Below are positions 1 through 6,160 of a DNA stretch of 6,629 nt, piece after piece. Position numbers and translations under genes: made by a program. The DNA is from Actinomycetota bacterium (GTDB lineage: Bacteria; Actinomycetota; Actinomycetes; Nanopelagicales; Nanopelagicaceae), in NCBI GenBank assembly GCA_010028225.1, contig RGOY01000068.1, positions 1-6,629 of the forward strand. The letters run 5' to 3'. Position 1 is the stretch's first letter, and the number at the start of each line of letters is the position of its first letter. The notes beneath the pieces are model-generated. The model saw only the letters and a program-made list of their open reading frames with translations. It was not told the DNA's origin and did not search any database.

Positions 1-86
1 GTGACGGTGGCGCCGTCGATAAATGAAAGATTGGCGATGTGCTCTCTGCCCATCGCTCCTGCGCCGATAACCCCGTAACGGATCAG
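1..86 (-). CDS. Gfo/Idh/MocA-family NAD(P)-binding oxidoreductase, N-terminal fragment
   Basis: The minus strand reads IRYGVIGAGAMGREHIANLS and continues to the window edge, so only about 28 residues are present. GxGxxG (GAGAMG) after a hydrophobic beta strand, followed by GREHI, is the Rossmann dinucleotide-binding start of the Gfo/Idh/MocA family, whose members oxidise or reduce sugars and cyclitols such as myo-inositol. The substrate cannot be told from this fragment. The start is uncertain. No ATG, GTG or TTG lies in frame between the first conserved residues and an upstream in-frame TAA near 168. I placed it at CTG (84-86) because GAGGGAG lies 8-9 nt upstream and the family normally begins only a few residues before RYGVIG. 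CTG at 114-116 or ATT at 105-107 are alternatives. It lies downstream of the M24 gene on the same strand and may be co-transcribed with it. Confidence 0.7.
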   Translation of the reverse strand, partial: MIRYGVIGAGAMGREHIANLSFIDGATV

Positions 87-156
87 TTCCTTGACTCCCT
101 CGTCAATGTTGAGCAGACCACTGGTGAACCACGGGGAAGTGGTCAGACCTCTTACC

Positions 157-179
157 TCTGGGGATTCTTACCGCCCAGA
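157..179 (-). other. Possible small hairpin in the gap between the M24 gene and the oxidoreductase
   Basis: TCTGGG (157-162) and CCCAGA (174-179) can pair in a 6-bp stem with an 11-nt loop, downstream of the M24 stop codon. No T-run follows on the minus strand, so it does not look like a standard intrinsic terminator. The rest of the gap (87-221) contains no gene that I can recognise. Confidence 0.25.
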
Positions 180-221
180 AAGCCCCGGTCAAGGGAAATC
201 AGCAACGAATAGGTAACAGTT

Positions 222-1298
222 CTAGCGCTCAAGAATCCCTGGGCGAGCCCGCTCGAAGTACATCTCATTCGGCCAATCTGAGTCCACGGTGAGAACTTCA
301 AGACCGTTTGCGCCGATAAATATGGTGTCTTCGACTTTCCAGCCCTTGCCAGATGGATTCCAGGCAAGTGCATTGTCCGGGGAAATCGTCTGCTCACTCT
401 TGGTATGCGCCGGAAAATCCCGCGGTAGATATCCCGTAGGACCGCCTTGATGGTGGCGAGTCCATTCATCCGAGTCAAAGCCTTGTTTGATGTACTCAGC
501 GATTCCCTTTTCAACGACCTGTGACAGCTTCACGCCAACTTTGCTCTCATTGAGAAAGACTCGCTCGACTGCAAGGAGTCTTGAATACCAATCCTGATCC
601 TCACTACTCAATGGTGAAAAAGTGGCGATACGGGTAACGCTTGCGATCAGCCCCTTCCTTCGACCGCAGACAACTCCCATATACCTTTCGCCAATCTTCT
701 CTCTGGTGGGAAGTGGGTGGCGATACTTTTTCAATCGCATCTCCCCTGCCACTAAGAGAACAACTGGCTCAATATCTCTGGCCCAGAGTTGTGATGCGAT
801 CTTTCCTGCCGCGATTACTTCGCTGTCGCTACTTTCCACTGAACGCATCGCCATTCCTAAACCGACTGCCGTATCGCGAGCGAGTTCACGAAGGCGCAAG
901 AGCTCGTGTGGATTGAGATTTCTCCTCAAACTTTCGACCTCGCCAGATGCATTTATTCGAAGCGGATCTGGGCCATCAATGGCGACTTTCTCACCTGATG
1001 GAAGTTGTCCATCTCTGGATTCAAACCAATTGACGACTGTCACTTTCTCGTCGCCAGATAATTCTTCATCTATAAGGCGTTCGGCTTCAATTTTGTTTGT
1101 GATTACCTCAATGCCGCTTCGACGGACAACAAGGTCCATACAAGCAAGCTCTAGGGTGGTAGGCACATGCGCCCGTCCACCTATCAACCAGGCGATATTT
1201 GCCGCTTTTCGAAGGATTATTGCCTCATAACCCTTCTCATCCATAAGAGCAGAGAGCCGGGCATGCTTCTCCCGCTGCTCTAACTGGCGCTCGGACAC
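222..1298 (-). CDS. M24-family (Xaa-Pro aminopeptidase-like) protein, probably without the usual metal site
   Basis: This is a 358-residue cytoplasmic protein with the two-part layout of M24 peptidases: an N-terminal creatinase-like domain (about 1-135) and a C-terminal pita-bread domain (about 140-350). Retained landmarks are HHQGG (282-286), AWNPS (312-316), the KxEDT element (K321, E323) and GLEVLT (E334). M24 enzymes bind two metals through Asp, Asp, His, Glu, Glu. Here the segment expected to carry the two Asp reads CGRRKGLIASVTR (211-223) and has neither, while the His and both Glu positions seem to be kept. It is therefore likely a divergent or non-hydrolytic member rather than a standard aminopeptidase. 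I recall related actinobacterial proteins with the same HHQGGPTGY signature but do not know their function. The GTG start at 1298 is supported by a TAGATT box 6 nt upstream and by the lack of a Shine-Dalgarno, pointing to a leaderless transcript. It is divergent from the aldehyde dehydrogenase and upstream of the Gfo/Idh/MocA gene. Confidence 0.85.
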   Translation of the reverse strand: MSERQLEQREKHARLSALMDEKGYEAIILRKAANIAWLIGGRAHVPTTLELACMDLVVRRSGIEVITNKIEAERLIDEELSGDEKVTVVNWFESRDGQLPSGEKVAIDGPDPLRINASGEVESLRRNLNPHELLRLRELARDTAVGLGMAMRSVESSDSEVIAAGKIASQLWARDIEPVVLLVAGEMRLKKYRHPLPTREKIGERYMGVVCGRRKGLIASVTRIATFSPLSSEDQDWYSRLLAVERVFLNESKVGVKLSQVVEKGIAEYIKQGFDSDEWTRHHQGGPTGYLPRDFPAHTKSEQTISPDNALAWNPSGKGWKVEDTIFIGANGLEVLTVDSDWPNEMYFERARPGILER

Positions 1299-1304
1299 CT
1301 GCCA

Positions 1305-1310
1305 AATCTA
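1305..1310 (-). promoter_or_regulatory. Leaderless -10 box for the M24 gene
   Basis: Reading the minus strand, TAGATT is followed by TGGCAG and then the GTG start codon. A TAnnnT box 6 nt before the start codon places transcription initiation at about the first base of the codon. No good -35 hexamer is visible. Confidence 0.5.
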
Positions 1311-1317
1311 TCCGTCT

Positions 1318-1323
1318 TATGCT
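1318..1323 (+). promoter_or_regulatory. First-copy -10 box (leaderless type)
   Basis: TATGCT is followed by 6 nt (TGCCCT) and then ATG at 1330, the same leaderless geometry as the second copy. If active, it would start transcription at the frameshifted 50-codon ORF and read on through the second copy. Confidence 0.4.
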
Positions 1324-1329
1324 TGCCCT

Positions 1330-1482
1330 ATGGCACTCAAATCAGATCTCTTCATCGGCGGAAATTGGATTGTTGGGCAAGAGCCAAATCTATCCGTCTT
1401 ATGCTTGCCCTATGGCACTCAAATCAGATCTCTTCATCGGCGGAAATTGGATTGTTGGGCAAGAGCGAATTCCAGTCACTGA
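1330..1482 (+). pseudogene. Decapitated first copy of the aldehyde dehydrogenase start (50-codon dead-end ORF)
   Basis: The ORF starts with the same 18 residues as the intact enzyme (MALKSDLFIGG...VGQE). At the duplication boundary it shifts into an unrelated frame (PNLSVLCLPYG...) and stops at TGA 1480-1482. It is an inevitable product of the 82-bp tandem duplication and has no independent sign of function. If the first-copy promoter is used, it would behave as an upstream ORF overlapping the true start at 1412 and could lower translation of the enzyme from that transcript. Confidence 0.6.
1400..1405 (+). promoter_or_regulatory. Leaderless -10 box for the aldehyde dehydrogenase (second copy)
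   Basis: TATGCT (TAnnnT) is followed by TGCCCT and the ATG at 1412. The 6-nt spacing and the absence of a Shine-Dalgarno indicate a leaderless mRNA. No consensus -35 is evident at 16-18 bp. Confidence 0.5.
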
Positions 1483-2836
1483 CCCGAGCGATGAATCAAC
1501 CATCGCAGAGATCTCACTAGCAGGTGAGAAGGAAGTAGAGATGGCGGTCAGCGCCGCCTATAACGCCCAGAAGTCCTGGGCAAAGACTGCGCCAAGAGTG
1601 CGTGGCGAGATACTGCGCAAAGCATTTGAGTTGATGGTCCAAGAAGCAGATGCAATTGCAACAATCGTTGTGAAAGAAAACGGCAAGATCTTCACCGATG
1701 CTCGTAATGAAGTCATCTATGCCGCAGAGTTCTTCCGCTGGTTTGCCGAAGAGGCAGTCCGCATCAATGGCGAATTTAGACATTCACCTTCAGGTGATAA
1801 GAGATTCCTCGTCACTCAACAACCTATTGGCGTTTCACTTCTCATCACGCCCTGGAACTTTCCAGCAGCGATGGCAACGAGAAAAATCGGCCCGGCACTT
1901 GCCGCTGGTTGCACCACGATCTTGAAACCCGCGACTGAGACACCTCTTACTGCTCTCGCAGTCGTGGACATCTTGCAACGAGCTGGAGTCCCCGATGGCG
2001 TTGTCAATGTCATCTTGCCGAAGCAGACTGGAAAAGCAGTCTCATCGATGCTTCATGATTCGCGCGTTATGAATCTCTCTTTCACTGGCTCAACTGAAGT
2101 CGGTCGAGTCCTACTCAAGGAATCAGCAGATCGGATAGTTCGCACCTCGATGGAACTTGGCGGTAACGCACCTGTCGTCATCTTCGACGATGCAGACCTT
2201 GATGTAGCAGTTCAAGGGACTTTAGTTGCGAAGATGCGAAATGGTGGCGCAGCATGTACTGCGGCAAATCGCATCTATGTATCAAAGAAGATCGCGAAGA
2301 ATTTCACCGAAAAACTTACTGAAGCGATGGCAAAGATCAAGATGGCCCCGGGCCTTAGCGAAGGGGCGCAACTTGGCGCTTTCGTCTCGATGAAGGAGCG
2401 AAACAAGATTGCAGAGCTAGTTGATACTGCAGTCAAGAACGGTGCAGATGTAAAGACTGGCGGAAAGATTGTGACCGATAAGGGTGCCTTCTATCCCCCA
2501 ACAGTCCTTGAAGTCGATGCGAAGAATGAAATTTTAAAACATGAAGTTTTTGGTCCCGTTGCCCCCATTGTCACCTTTGATGACGACGAAGAAGCAATCA
2601 AGATGGCTAACGACACAGAGTTTGGTCTTATCAGTTATGTCTTCTCCAGTGATCTCGGCCGTGCGATTCGAGCAGCCGAAGCGATTGAGTCTGGGATGGT
2701 GGCAATCAACCGCGGTGTGATCTCAGATCCCGCTGCGCCATTCGGTGGCGTGAAACAATCCGGAATCGGCCGCGAAGGTGGCTTTGATGGAATCAACGAA
2801 TTCCTTGAGAAGAAGTACATCGGAGTCGAAATCTGA
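1412..2836 (+). CDS. gabD: Aldehyde dehydrogenase, succinate-semialdehyde dehydrogenase (GabD) type
   Basis: This 474-residue, full-length ALDH-superfamily enzyme oxidises an aldehyde to a carboxylic acid with NAD(P)+. The closest class by motif is succinate-semialdehyde dehydrogenase, which feeds 4-aminobutyrate or polyamine carbon into succinate. Visible landmarks are the TPWNFP loop with the oxyanion Asn149, LKPA with cofactor-binding Lys172, FTGSTEVG (224-231) of the Rossmann fold, MELGG with general base Glu248, the catalytic Cys282 in AACTAANR, HEVFGP with Glu378, and PFGGVKQSGIGREGG near the C-terminus. The start is ATG 1412, because the protein then begins MALKSDLFIGGNWI as family members do and a -10 box lies 6 nt upstream. 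The longer in-frame ATG at 1319 lies inside the first-copy -10 box and adds 31 residues of duplicated, frame-shifted sequence. The gene is convergent with map; the 58-bp gap shows no clear terminator. Substrate specificity within the ALDH family is inferred. Confidence 0.88.
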   Translation: MALKSDLFIGGNWIVGQERIPVTDPSDESTIAEISLAGEKEVEMAVSAAYNAQKSWAKTAPRVRGEILRKAFELMVQEADAIATIVVKENGKIFTDARNEVIYAAEFFRWFAEEAVRINGEFRHSPSGDKRFLVTQQPIGVSLLITPWNFPAAMATRKIGPALAAGCTTILKPATETPLTALAVVDILQRAGVPDGVVNVILPKQTGKAVSSMLHDSRVMNLSFTGSTEVGRVLLKESADRIVRTSMELGGNAPVVIFDDADLDVAVQGTLVAKMRNGGAACTAANRIYVSKKIAKNFTEKLTEAMAKIKMAPGLSEGAQLGAFVSMKERNKIAELVDTAVKNGADVKTGGKIVTDKGAFYPPTVLEVDAKNEILKHEVFGPVAPIVTFDDDEEAIKMANDTEFGLISYVFSSDLGRAIRAAEAIESGMVAINRGVISDPAAPFGGVKQSGIGREGGFDGINEFLEKKYIGVEI

Positions 2837-2894
2837 AGTGAGTTCAAGGCTTCAGGCAACTGTTCTTCGGCGCTACATGAAAGACAAAAAAGAG

Positions 2895-3707
2895 TTAACT
2901 GATAAGAGTTGAAATTTCAACGCCTAAAGCGCCAAGTCTTTCCTTGCCACCATCTAGTGCGGTCAGGACAAAGATTTTTTCATCTTCCAAAATCGCAAAA
3001 GTATGTTCCCAGTGCGCCCCACGTGATCCATCCATCGCGCAGACGGTCCACTTATCTGGCATCACTTTCATTCGCTCAGTACCTCGAGTGATCATTGGTT
3101 CGATAGCAAGAGTCATTCCGGTAACCAATTCTGGGCCAAATCCTTTTCTGCCGTAGTTGAGTACGTGGGGTTCCATATGCATCTCTGTGCCTATGCCGTG
3201 CCCGCCATATTCACGCAAGATTCCATATTTGCCTTGAGCATTGATGTACTTTTCGATTTCATGGCTGATATCGGTTAATCTCCCGCCCACTTTTGCCGCT
3301 GCAATACCGCGCCAGAGTGATTCTTCGCAGACTTCTGAGAGCCTCACATCATCAGAATCCTTCGGGTCAAGGACCATGGTGAATGCAGCATCGCCATGCC
3401 AACCATCGACAATCGCACCACAATCAATCGAGACCACATCACCTTCGCGAATCACGCGATCTCCAGGAATGCCATGAACTACTTCTTCATTGATCGAGGC
3501 ACAGATAGATCCAGTGAACCCGTGATACCCCTTGAATGAAGGGATTCCGCCAGAAGCTCGGATATTTTCTTCAGCGAGCGCATCAAGTTCACCGGTTGTA
3601 ATCCCAGGTTTGATGTTTTTATGAATTAATTCCAGCGTCTGGCCGACAAGGATTCCGGCCTTTCGCATCAAGGCAATCTCTGCGGTGGTCTTATATTGGA
3701 TTGCCAC
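2895..3707 (-). CDS. map: Methionine aminopeptidase, type I
   Basis: This 270-residue M24A enzyme removes the initiator methionine from new proteins at the ribosome exit. All five metal ligands are visible: Asp95 (SIDCGA), Asp106 (HGDAAFT), His170 (GGHGIGTEMH), Glu203 (AIEPM) and Glu234 (HWEHT). The substrate-contacting His78 (VHGIP) is also present. The length matches type I enzymes, and there is no type II insert or N-terminal zinc-finger or SH3-binding extension. The GTG start at 3707 gives the usual start MAIQYKTTAEIALMRKAG; it lies 20 bp behind the adk stop with no strong Shine-Dalgarno. It is the last gene of the rplO-secY-adk-map run, and in many actinobacteria infA and rpmJ would come next but do not here. 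Near the 3' end, bases 2908-2921 form a perfect 14-bp palindrome that I regard as chance. Confidence 0.97.
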   Translation of the reverse strand: MAIQYKTTAEIALMRKAGILVGQTLELIHKNIKPGITTGELDALAEENIRASGGIPSFKGYHGFTGSICASINEEVVHGIPGDRVIREGDVVSIDCGAIVDGWHGDAAFTMVLDPKDSDDVRLSEVCEESLWRGIAAAKVGGRLTDISHEIEKYINAQGKYGILREYGGHGIGTEMHMEPHVLNYGRKGFGPELVTGMTLAIEPMITRGTERMKVMPDKWTVCAMDGSRGAHWEHTFAILEDEKIFVLTALDGGKERLGALGVEISTLIS

Positions 3708-3727
3708 GGTTGGATTCGCTCGATTCT

Positions 3728-4390
3728 TCAGGCGTTAGAACCGGAACGAGCAGCGAGCGCATCGATTGCTCGCTTCGTTACCTCATCGACTGCGCCCATA
3801 GCAGGAATGGAGATAAGGACGCCTTCACGAGCATAGAAATCGATGATGGGCGCAGTCTGTTCGCTATAGACCTCAAGTCTTCGTGCGATGACCTCTTCCT
3901 TGTCATCTTCACGTTGATAAAGATCGCCACCACATCCATCGCAGAGGCCATCTTTTGCTGGTTTCTCGTACTGAATATGGAATGCGCGCTGACAATTCTT
4001 GCAGGTCCTTCGTCCTGATAGACGATTGATGATCTCGTTCTTATCGACGACTAGTTCTAAAGCAGCTTCGATCGGGGATTTCTTTTCTTCAAGAATCGCT
4101 TTGAGGACATCGGCCTGAACGACATTTCGTGGAAAACCATCAAGAAGGAAGCCCGGTTTCACATCGTCTTTCGATAATCGATCTTTGACCATCTTGTTGG
4201 TTACTTCATCTGGCACCAACTCACCGCGATCCATATGGGACTTCGCCTCAAGGCCTAGTGGAGTCCCTGCTTTGAGATTGGAGCGAAAGATGTCACCGGT
4301 TGAGATATGAGGGATTGCGAAGTGTGATGCGAGATTGACGGCTTGGGTTCCCTTACCTGCTCCCGGTGGACCGACCAGGACGAGTCGCAT
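3728..4390 (-). CDS. adk: Adenylate kinase
   Basis: This 220-residue nucleoside monophosphate kinase interconverts ATP + AMP and 2 ADP in the cytoplasm. The sequence shows the P-loop GPPGAGKGT (7-15), the AMP-binding HISTGD (28-33), DGFPR (84-88), GRR at the LID base (126-128), and RR at 170-171. It is the long form with a LID domain carrying four cysteines (C130, C133, C150, C153) placed as CxxC...CxxC, which implies a structural zinc. The mycobacterial enzyme is a short form without this LID, whereas streptomycete-like actinobacterial enzymes are long. The start ATG overlaps the secY stop by one base (TAATG), so translation is probably coupled to secY. Confidence 0.97.
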   Translation of the reverse strand: MRLVLVGPPGAGKGTQAVNLASHFAIPHISTGDIFRSNLKAGTPLGLEAKSHMDRGELVPDEVTNKMVKDRLSKDDVKPGFLLDGFPRNVVQADVLKAILEEKKSPIEAALELVVDKNEIINRLSGRRTCKNCQRAFHIQYEKPAKDGLCDGCGGDLYQREDDKEEVIARRLEVYSEQTAPIIDFYAREGVLISIPAMGAVDEVTKRAIDALAARSGSNA

Positions 4391-5685
4391 TAACGCAAGA
4401 AGCCTTCGTAGGAGCGCTGTTGCAACTGGCTCTCGATCTGCTTTGCCGTATCAAGACCAACTCCGACGATAATCAGAATCGAAGTTCCACCGAATGGGAA
4501 ATTCGACGTCGCATTGAAAAGGACAAGTGCAAGGATTGGAATGATCGCAACGAATGCAAGATAGACCGAGCCAGGAGCTGTGATGCGTGAGAGGACGTAT
4601 TGCAAATATTCGACAGTCGGGCGACCGGCACGGATACCCGGGATGAAGCCACCGTACTTACGCATATTCTCTGCAACTTCTTCGGGGTTGAAGGAAATCG
4701 CGACATAGAAGTAGCAGAAGAAGATGACCAAGAGGGCATACATCACGATGTAGAGCGGGTGATCTCCCCTCGTTAGATTGTTCTGGATCCACACGGCCCA
4801 AGGGGCAGTGCTACCCGAGAAAGATGCGACGAGAGATGGGATATAGAGAAGTGAAGATGCGAAGATGACCGGGATAACACCTGCTTGGTTTACCTTGATC
4901 GGGATATAGGTAGAAGTTCCACCATAGGAACGGCGACCTATCTGACGCTTTGCGTACTGGACTGGGATACGTCGCTGAGATTGCTCGACAAGAACGACAA
5001 GGGCGACGATAAGAAGTCCCACTCCGATTACGGCAAAGAATGGCACCCATCCATTAGTCAACTTGATTGACCAGAGTTGTCCCGGGAATGCAGCAGCGAT
5101 AGAAGTGAAGATCAGAATCGACATACCGTTACCGACGCCGCGATCTGTGATCAACTCACCGAGCCACATCACAACAGAGGTTCCTGCAGTCATGACGATG
5201 ACCATCACGATAAGGATGTTCCAGGATTGGGTCGGGATGATGTCCTCATTACAACCTTGGATCAATCGACCAGGTGTGCGTGCGACTGCGATCAGACCGG
5301 TCGACTGCAAAATGGCAAGTCCGATAGTGAGATATCGCGTGTATTGAGTGAGCTTCGTTGTGCCCGATGCTCCCTCTTTCTTGAGCGCTTCAAATCGTGG
5401 GATCACCACAGTGAGAAGTTGAACGATGATTGATGCCGTGATGTAAGGCATGATTCCAAGAGCAAAGATTGAAAGTTGCAGCAAAGCACCGCCGGAGAAG
5501 AGATTGATCAGACCAAAAAGTCCACCAGTATCTGCGACATCGAGGCAGCGCTGAACCGCCTCATAGGAGACTCCGGGTGTCGGAACGATCGAACCGAAGC
5601 GAAAGAGCGCCATGATCGAAAGAGTGAAGATGATCTTCACCCGCAGATCAGGTGTCTTTAGTGCTCTACCGAACGCTTGCAACAT
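4390..5685 (-). CDS. secY: Protein translocase channel subunit SecY
   Basis: This 431-residue membrane protein forms the protein-conducting channel of the Sec translocon with SecE and SecG, and works with SecA or the ribosome. Ten hydrophobic spans can be traced, near 17-35, 70-95, 117-135, 155-178, 186-203, 213-233, 268-288, 310-332, 373-391 and 399-412. The plug region lies around 55-68. Family signatures are GIMPYITASIIVQLL (77-91) and ITDRGVGNGMS (179-189). The cytoplasmic loops carry EQSQRRIPVQYAKR (234-247) and NPEEVAENMRKYGGFIPGIR (333-352), the SecA/ribosome contact zone. Length and N-terminus (MLQAFGRALKTPDLR) match actinobacterial SecY. It begins 3 bp after the rplO stop, as expected for the end of the spc operon. 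Confidence 0.98.
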   Translation of the reverse strand: MLQAFGRALKTPDLRVKIIFTLSIMALFRFGSIVPTPGVSYEAVQRCLDVADTGGLFGLINLFSGGALLQLSIFALGIMPYITASIIVQLLTVVIPRFEALKKEGASGTTKLTQYTRYLTIGLAILQSTGLIAVARTPGRLIQGCNEDIIPTQSWNILIVMVIVMTAGTSVVMWLGELITDRGVGNGMSILIFTSIAAAFPGQLWSIKLTNGWVPFFAVIGVGLLIVALVVLVEQSQRRIPVQYAKRQIGRRSYGGTSTYIPIKVNQAGVIPVIFASSLLYIPSLVASFSGSTAPWAVWIQNNLTRGDHPLYIVMYALLVIFFCYFYVAISFNPEEVAENMRKYGGFIPGIRAGRPTVEYLQYVLSRITAPGSVYLAFVAIIPILALVLFNATSNFPFGGTSILIIVGVGLDTAKQIESQLQQRSYEGFLR

Positions 5686-5688
5686 GGG

Positions 5689-6132
5689 CTATACCGTCTT
5701 CGTACTTCCGCCTGCAGCGGCAATCTTCTCTTCCGCTGACTTGGAGAACGCGTGAGCCTCTACCGAGACTTTGACTGAGATGTCGCCATTGCCAAGGACT
5801 TTGATTAAGTGACCTCGACGAGCAGCACCTGCTTTGACCATGTCATCGATTGAGACGCTTCCTCCTTGTGGGAAGAGTGCGTTAATGGTCGCGACATTGA
5901 CTGCTTGGAATTCGACTCGTTCAGGATTCTTAAATCCACGGAGTTTCGGCAAGCGCATGACAAGTGGCATCTGTCCGCCTTCGAATCCGGCGCGGACGGT
6001 ATTACGGGCATGTGTTCCCTTACCGCCACGGCCAGCAGTCTTTCCCTTTGACGCCTCACCACGACCCTTACGAGTCTTGGCTTTCTTTGCGCCAGGAGCT
6101 GGGCGAAGATGATGAACTTTGAGCTTGATTTT
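5689..6132 (-). CDS. rplO: Large-subunit ribosomal protein L15, start codon missing at a junction
   Basis: L15 binds 23S rRNA late in 50S assembly. The open frame gives 147 codons reading KIKLKVHHLRPAPGAKKAKT..., then the Gly/Arg/Lys-rich rRNA-binding tail KGRGEASKGKTAGRGGKGTHAR, the GFEGGQMPL signature and a globular C-terminal domain ending in GGSTKTV. This is almost the whole protein, since family members of about 145-150 residues begin just before the KLKVHHLRPAPG stretch. However, no ATG, GTG or TTG exists in frame upstream of these codons. TAA (6133-6135) lies two codons before ATC (6127-6129), inside the A/T-rich repeat. The first possible Met is at 5970, which would delete the rRNA-binding N-terminus and is clearly internal. 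Either the start was lost when the flanking cassettes joined here, or the junction is chimeric. Downstream secY follows after 3 bp. Confidence 0.93.
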   Translation of the reverse strand, partial: KIKLKVHHLRPAPGAKKAKTRKGRGEASKGKTAGRGGKGTHARNTVRAGFEGGQMPLVMRLPKLRGFKNPERVEFQAVNVATINALFPQGGSVSIDDMVKAGAARRGHLIKVLGNGDISVKVSVEAHAFSKSAEEKIAAAGGSTKTV

Positions 6133-6151
6133 TTATAAAAAGTCGTCACTC
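6124..6151 (+). repeat. Repeat copy A (junction copy, right arm degenerate)
   Basis: The first 20 bases (CTTGAT, then TTTTTATAAAAAGT) match copy C at 19 of 20 positions, including the 15-bp core TTTTTATAAAAAGT region. The right arm (CGTCACTC) does not match the TCAAG arm of copies B and C. Its CTTGAT start is also the complement of rplO codons 'ATC AAG', so the boundary between operon and repeat falls inside a shared CTTGA. Confidence 0.75.
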
Positions 6152-6160
6152 TTACTCCAA
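6132..6160 (-). promoter_or_regulatory. Possible leftward promoter at the junction, facing rplO-secY-adk-map
   Basis: On the minus strand TTGGAG (6155-6160) is followed by a 17-bp spacer and TATAAA (6132-6137), so initiation would fall at the first surviving rplO codons. The -10 is half of the A/T-rich palindrome of the repeat. The match may partly reflect base composition. Confidence 0.35.

Larger units (their letters stand above)
1301..1466 (+). repeat. 82-bp tandem duplication covering the promoter and the first 18 codons of the aldehyde dehydrogenase
   Basis: Bases 1301-1384 are identical to 1383-1466, so the period is 82 bp and there are two perfect copies. Identity breaks at 1300/1382 on the left and 1385/1467 on the right. 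Each copy holds the TATGCT -10 box, the start codon and the first codons of the dehydrogenase, plus the TAGATT box of the divergent gene. Because 82 is not a multiple of three, the first copy is out of frame with the rest of the gene. Perfect identity suggests a very recent event or an assembly or amplification artefact. Confidence 0.95.

Noticed and set aside
622..1230. 202-codon plus-strand frame opposite the M24 gene
   Set aside because: Antisense shadow of a clear coding region; Ser/Arg/Pro-rich with no recognisable motif.
1319..1411. Longer aldehyde dehydrogenase start adding 31 residues (MLALWHSNQ...)
   Set aside because: The ATG at 1319 lies within the first-copy -10 box, and the added residues are an out-of-frame translation of the duplicated segment. 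Family members begin near MALKSDLFIGG.
2837..2894. Bidirectional terminator between the convergent dehydrogenase and map
   Set aside because: No GC-rich stem followed by a T-run on either strand; only an A-run and weak dyads.
2908..2921. 14-bp perfect palindrome GTTGAAATTTCAAC
   Set aside because: Lies within the coding 3' end of map and occurs once in the window; most likely chance.
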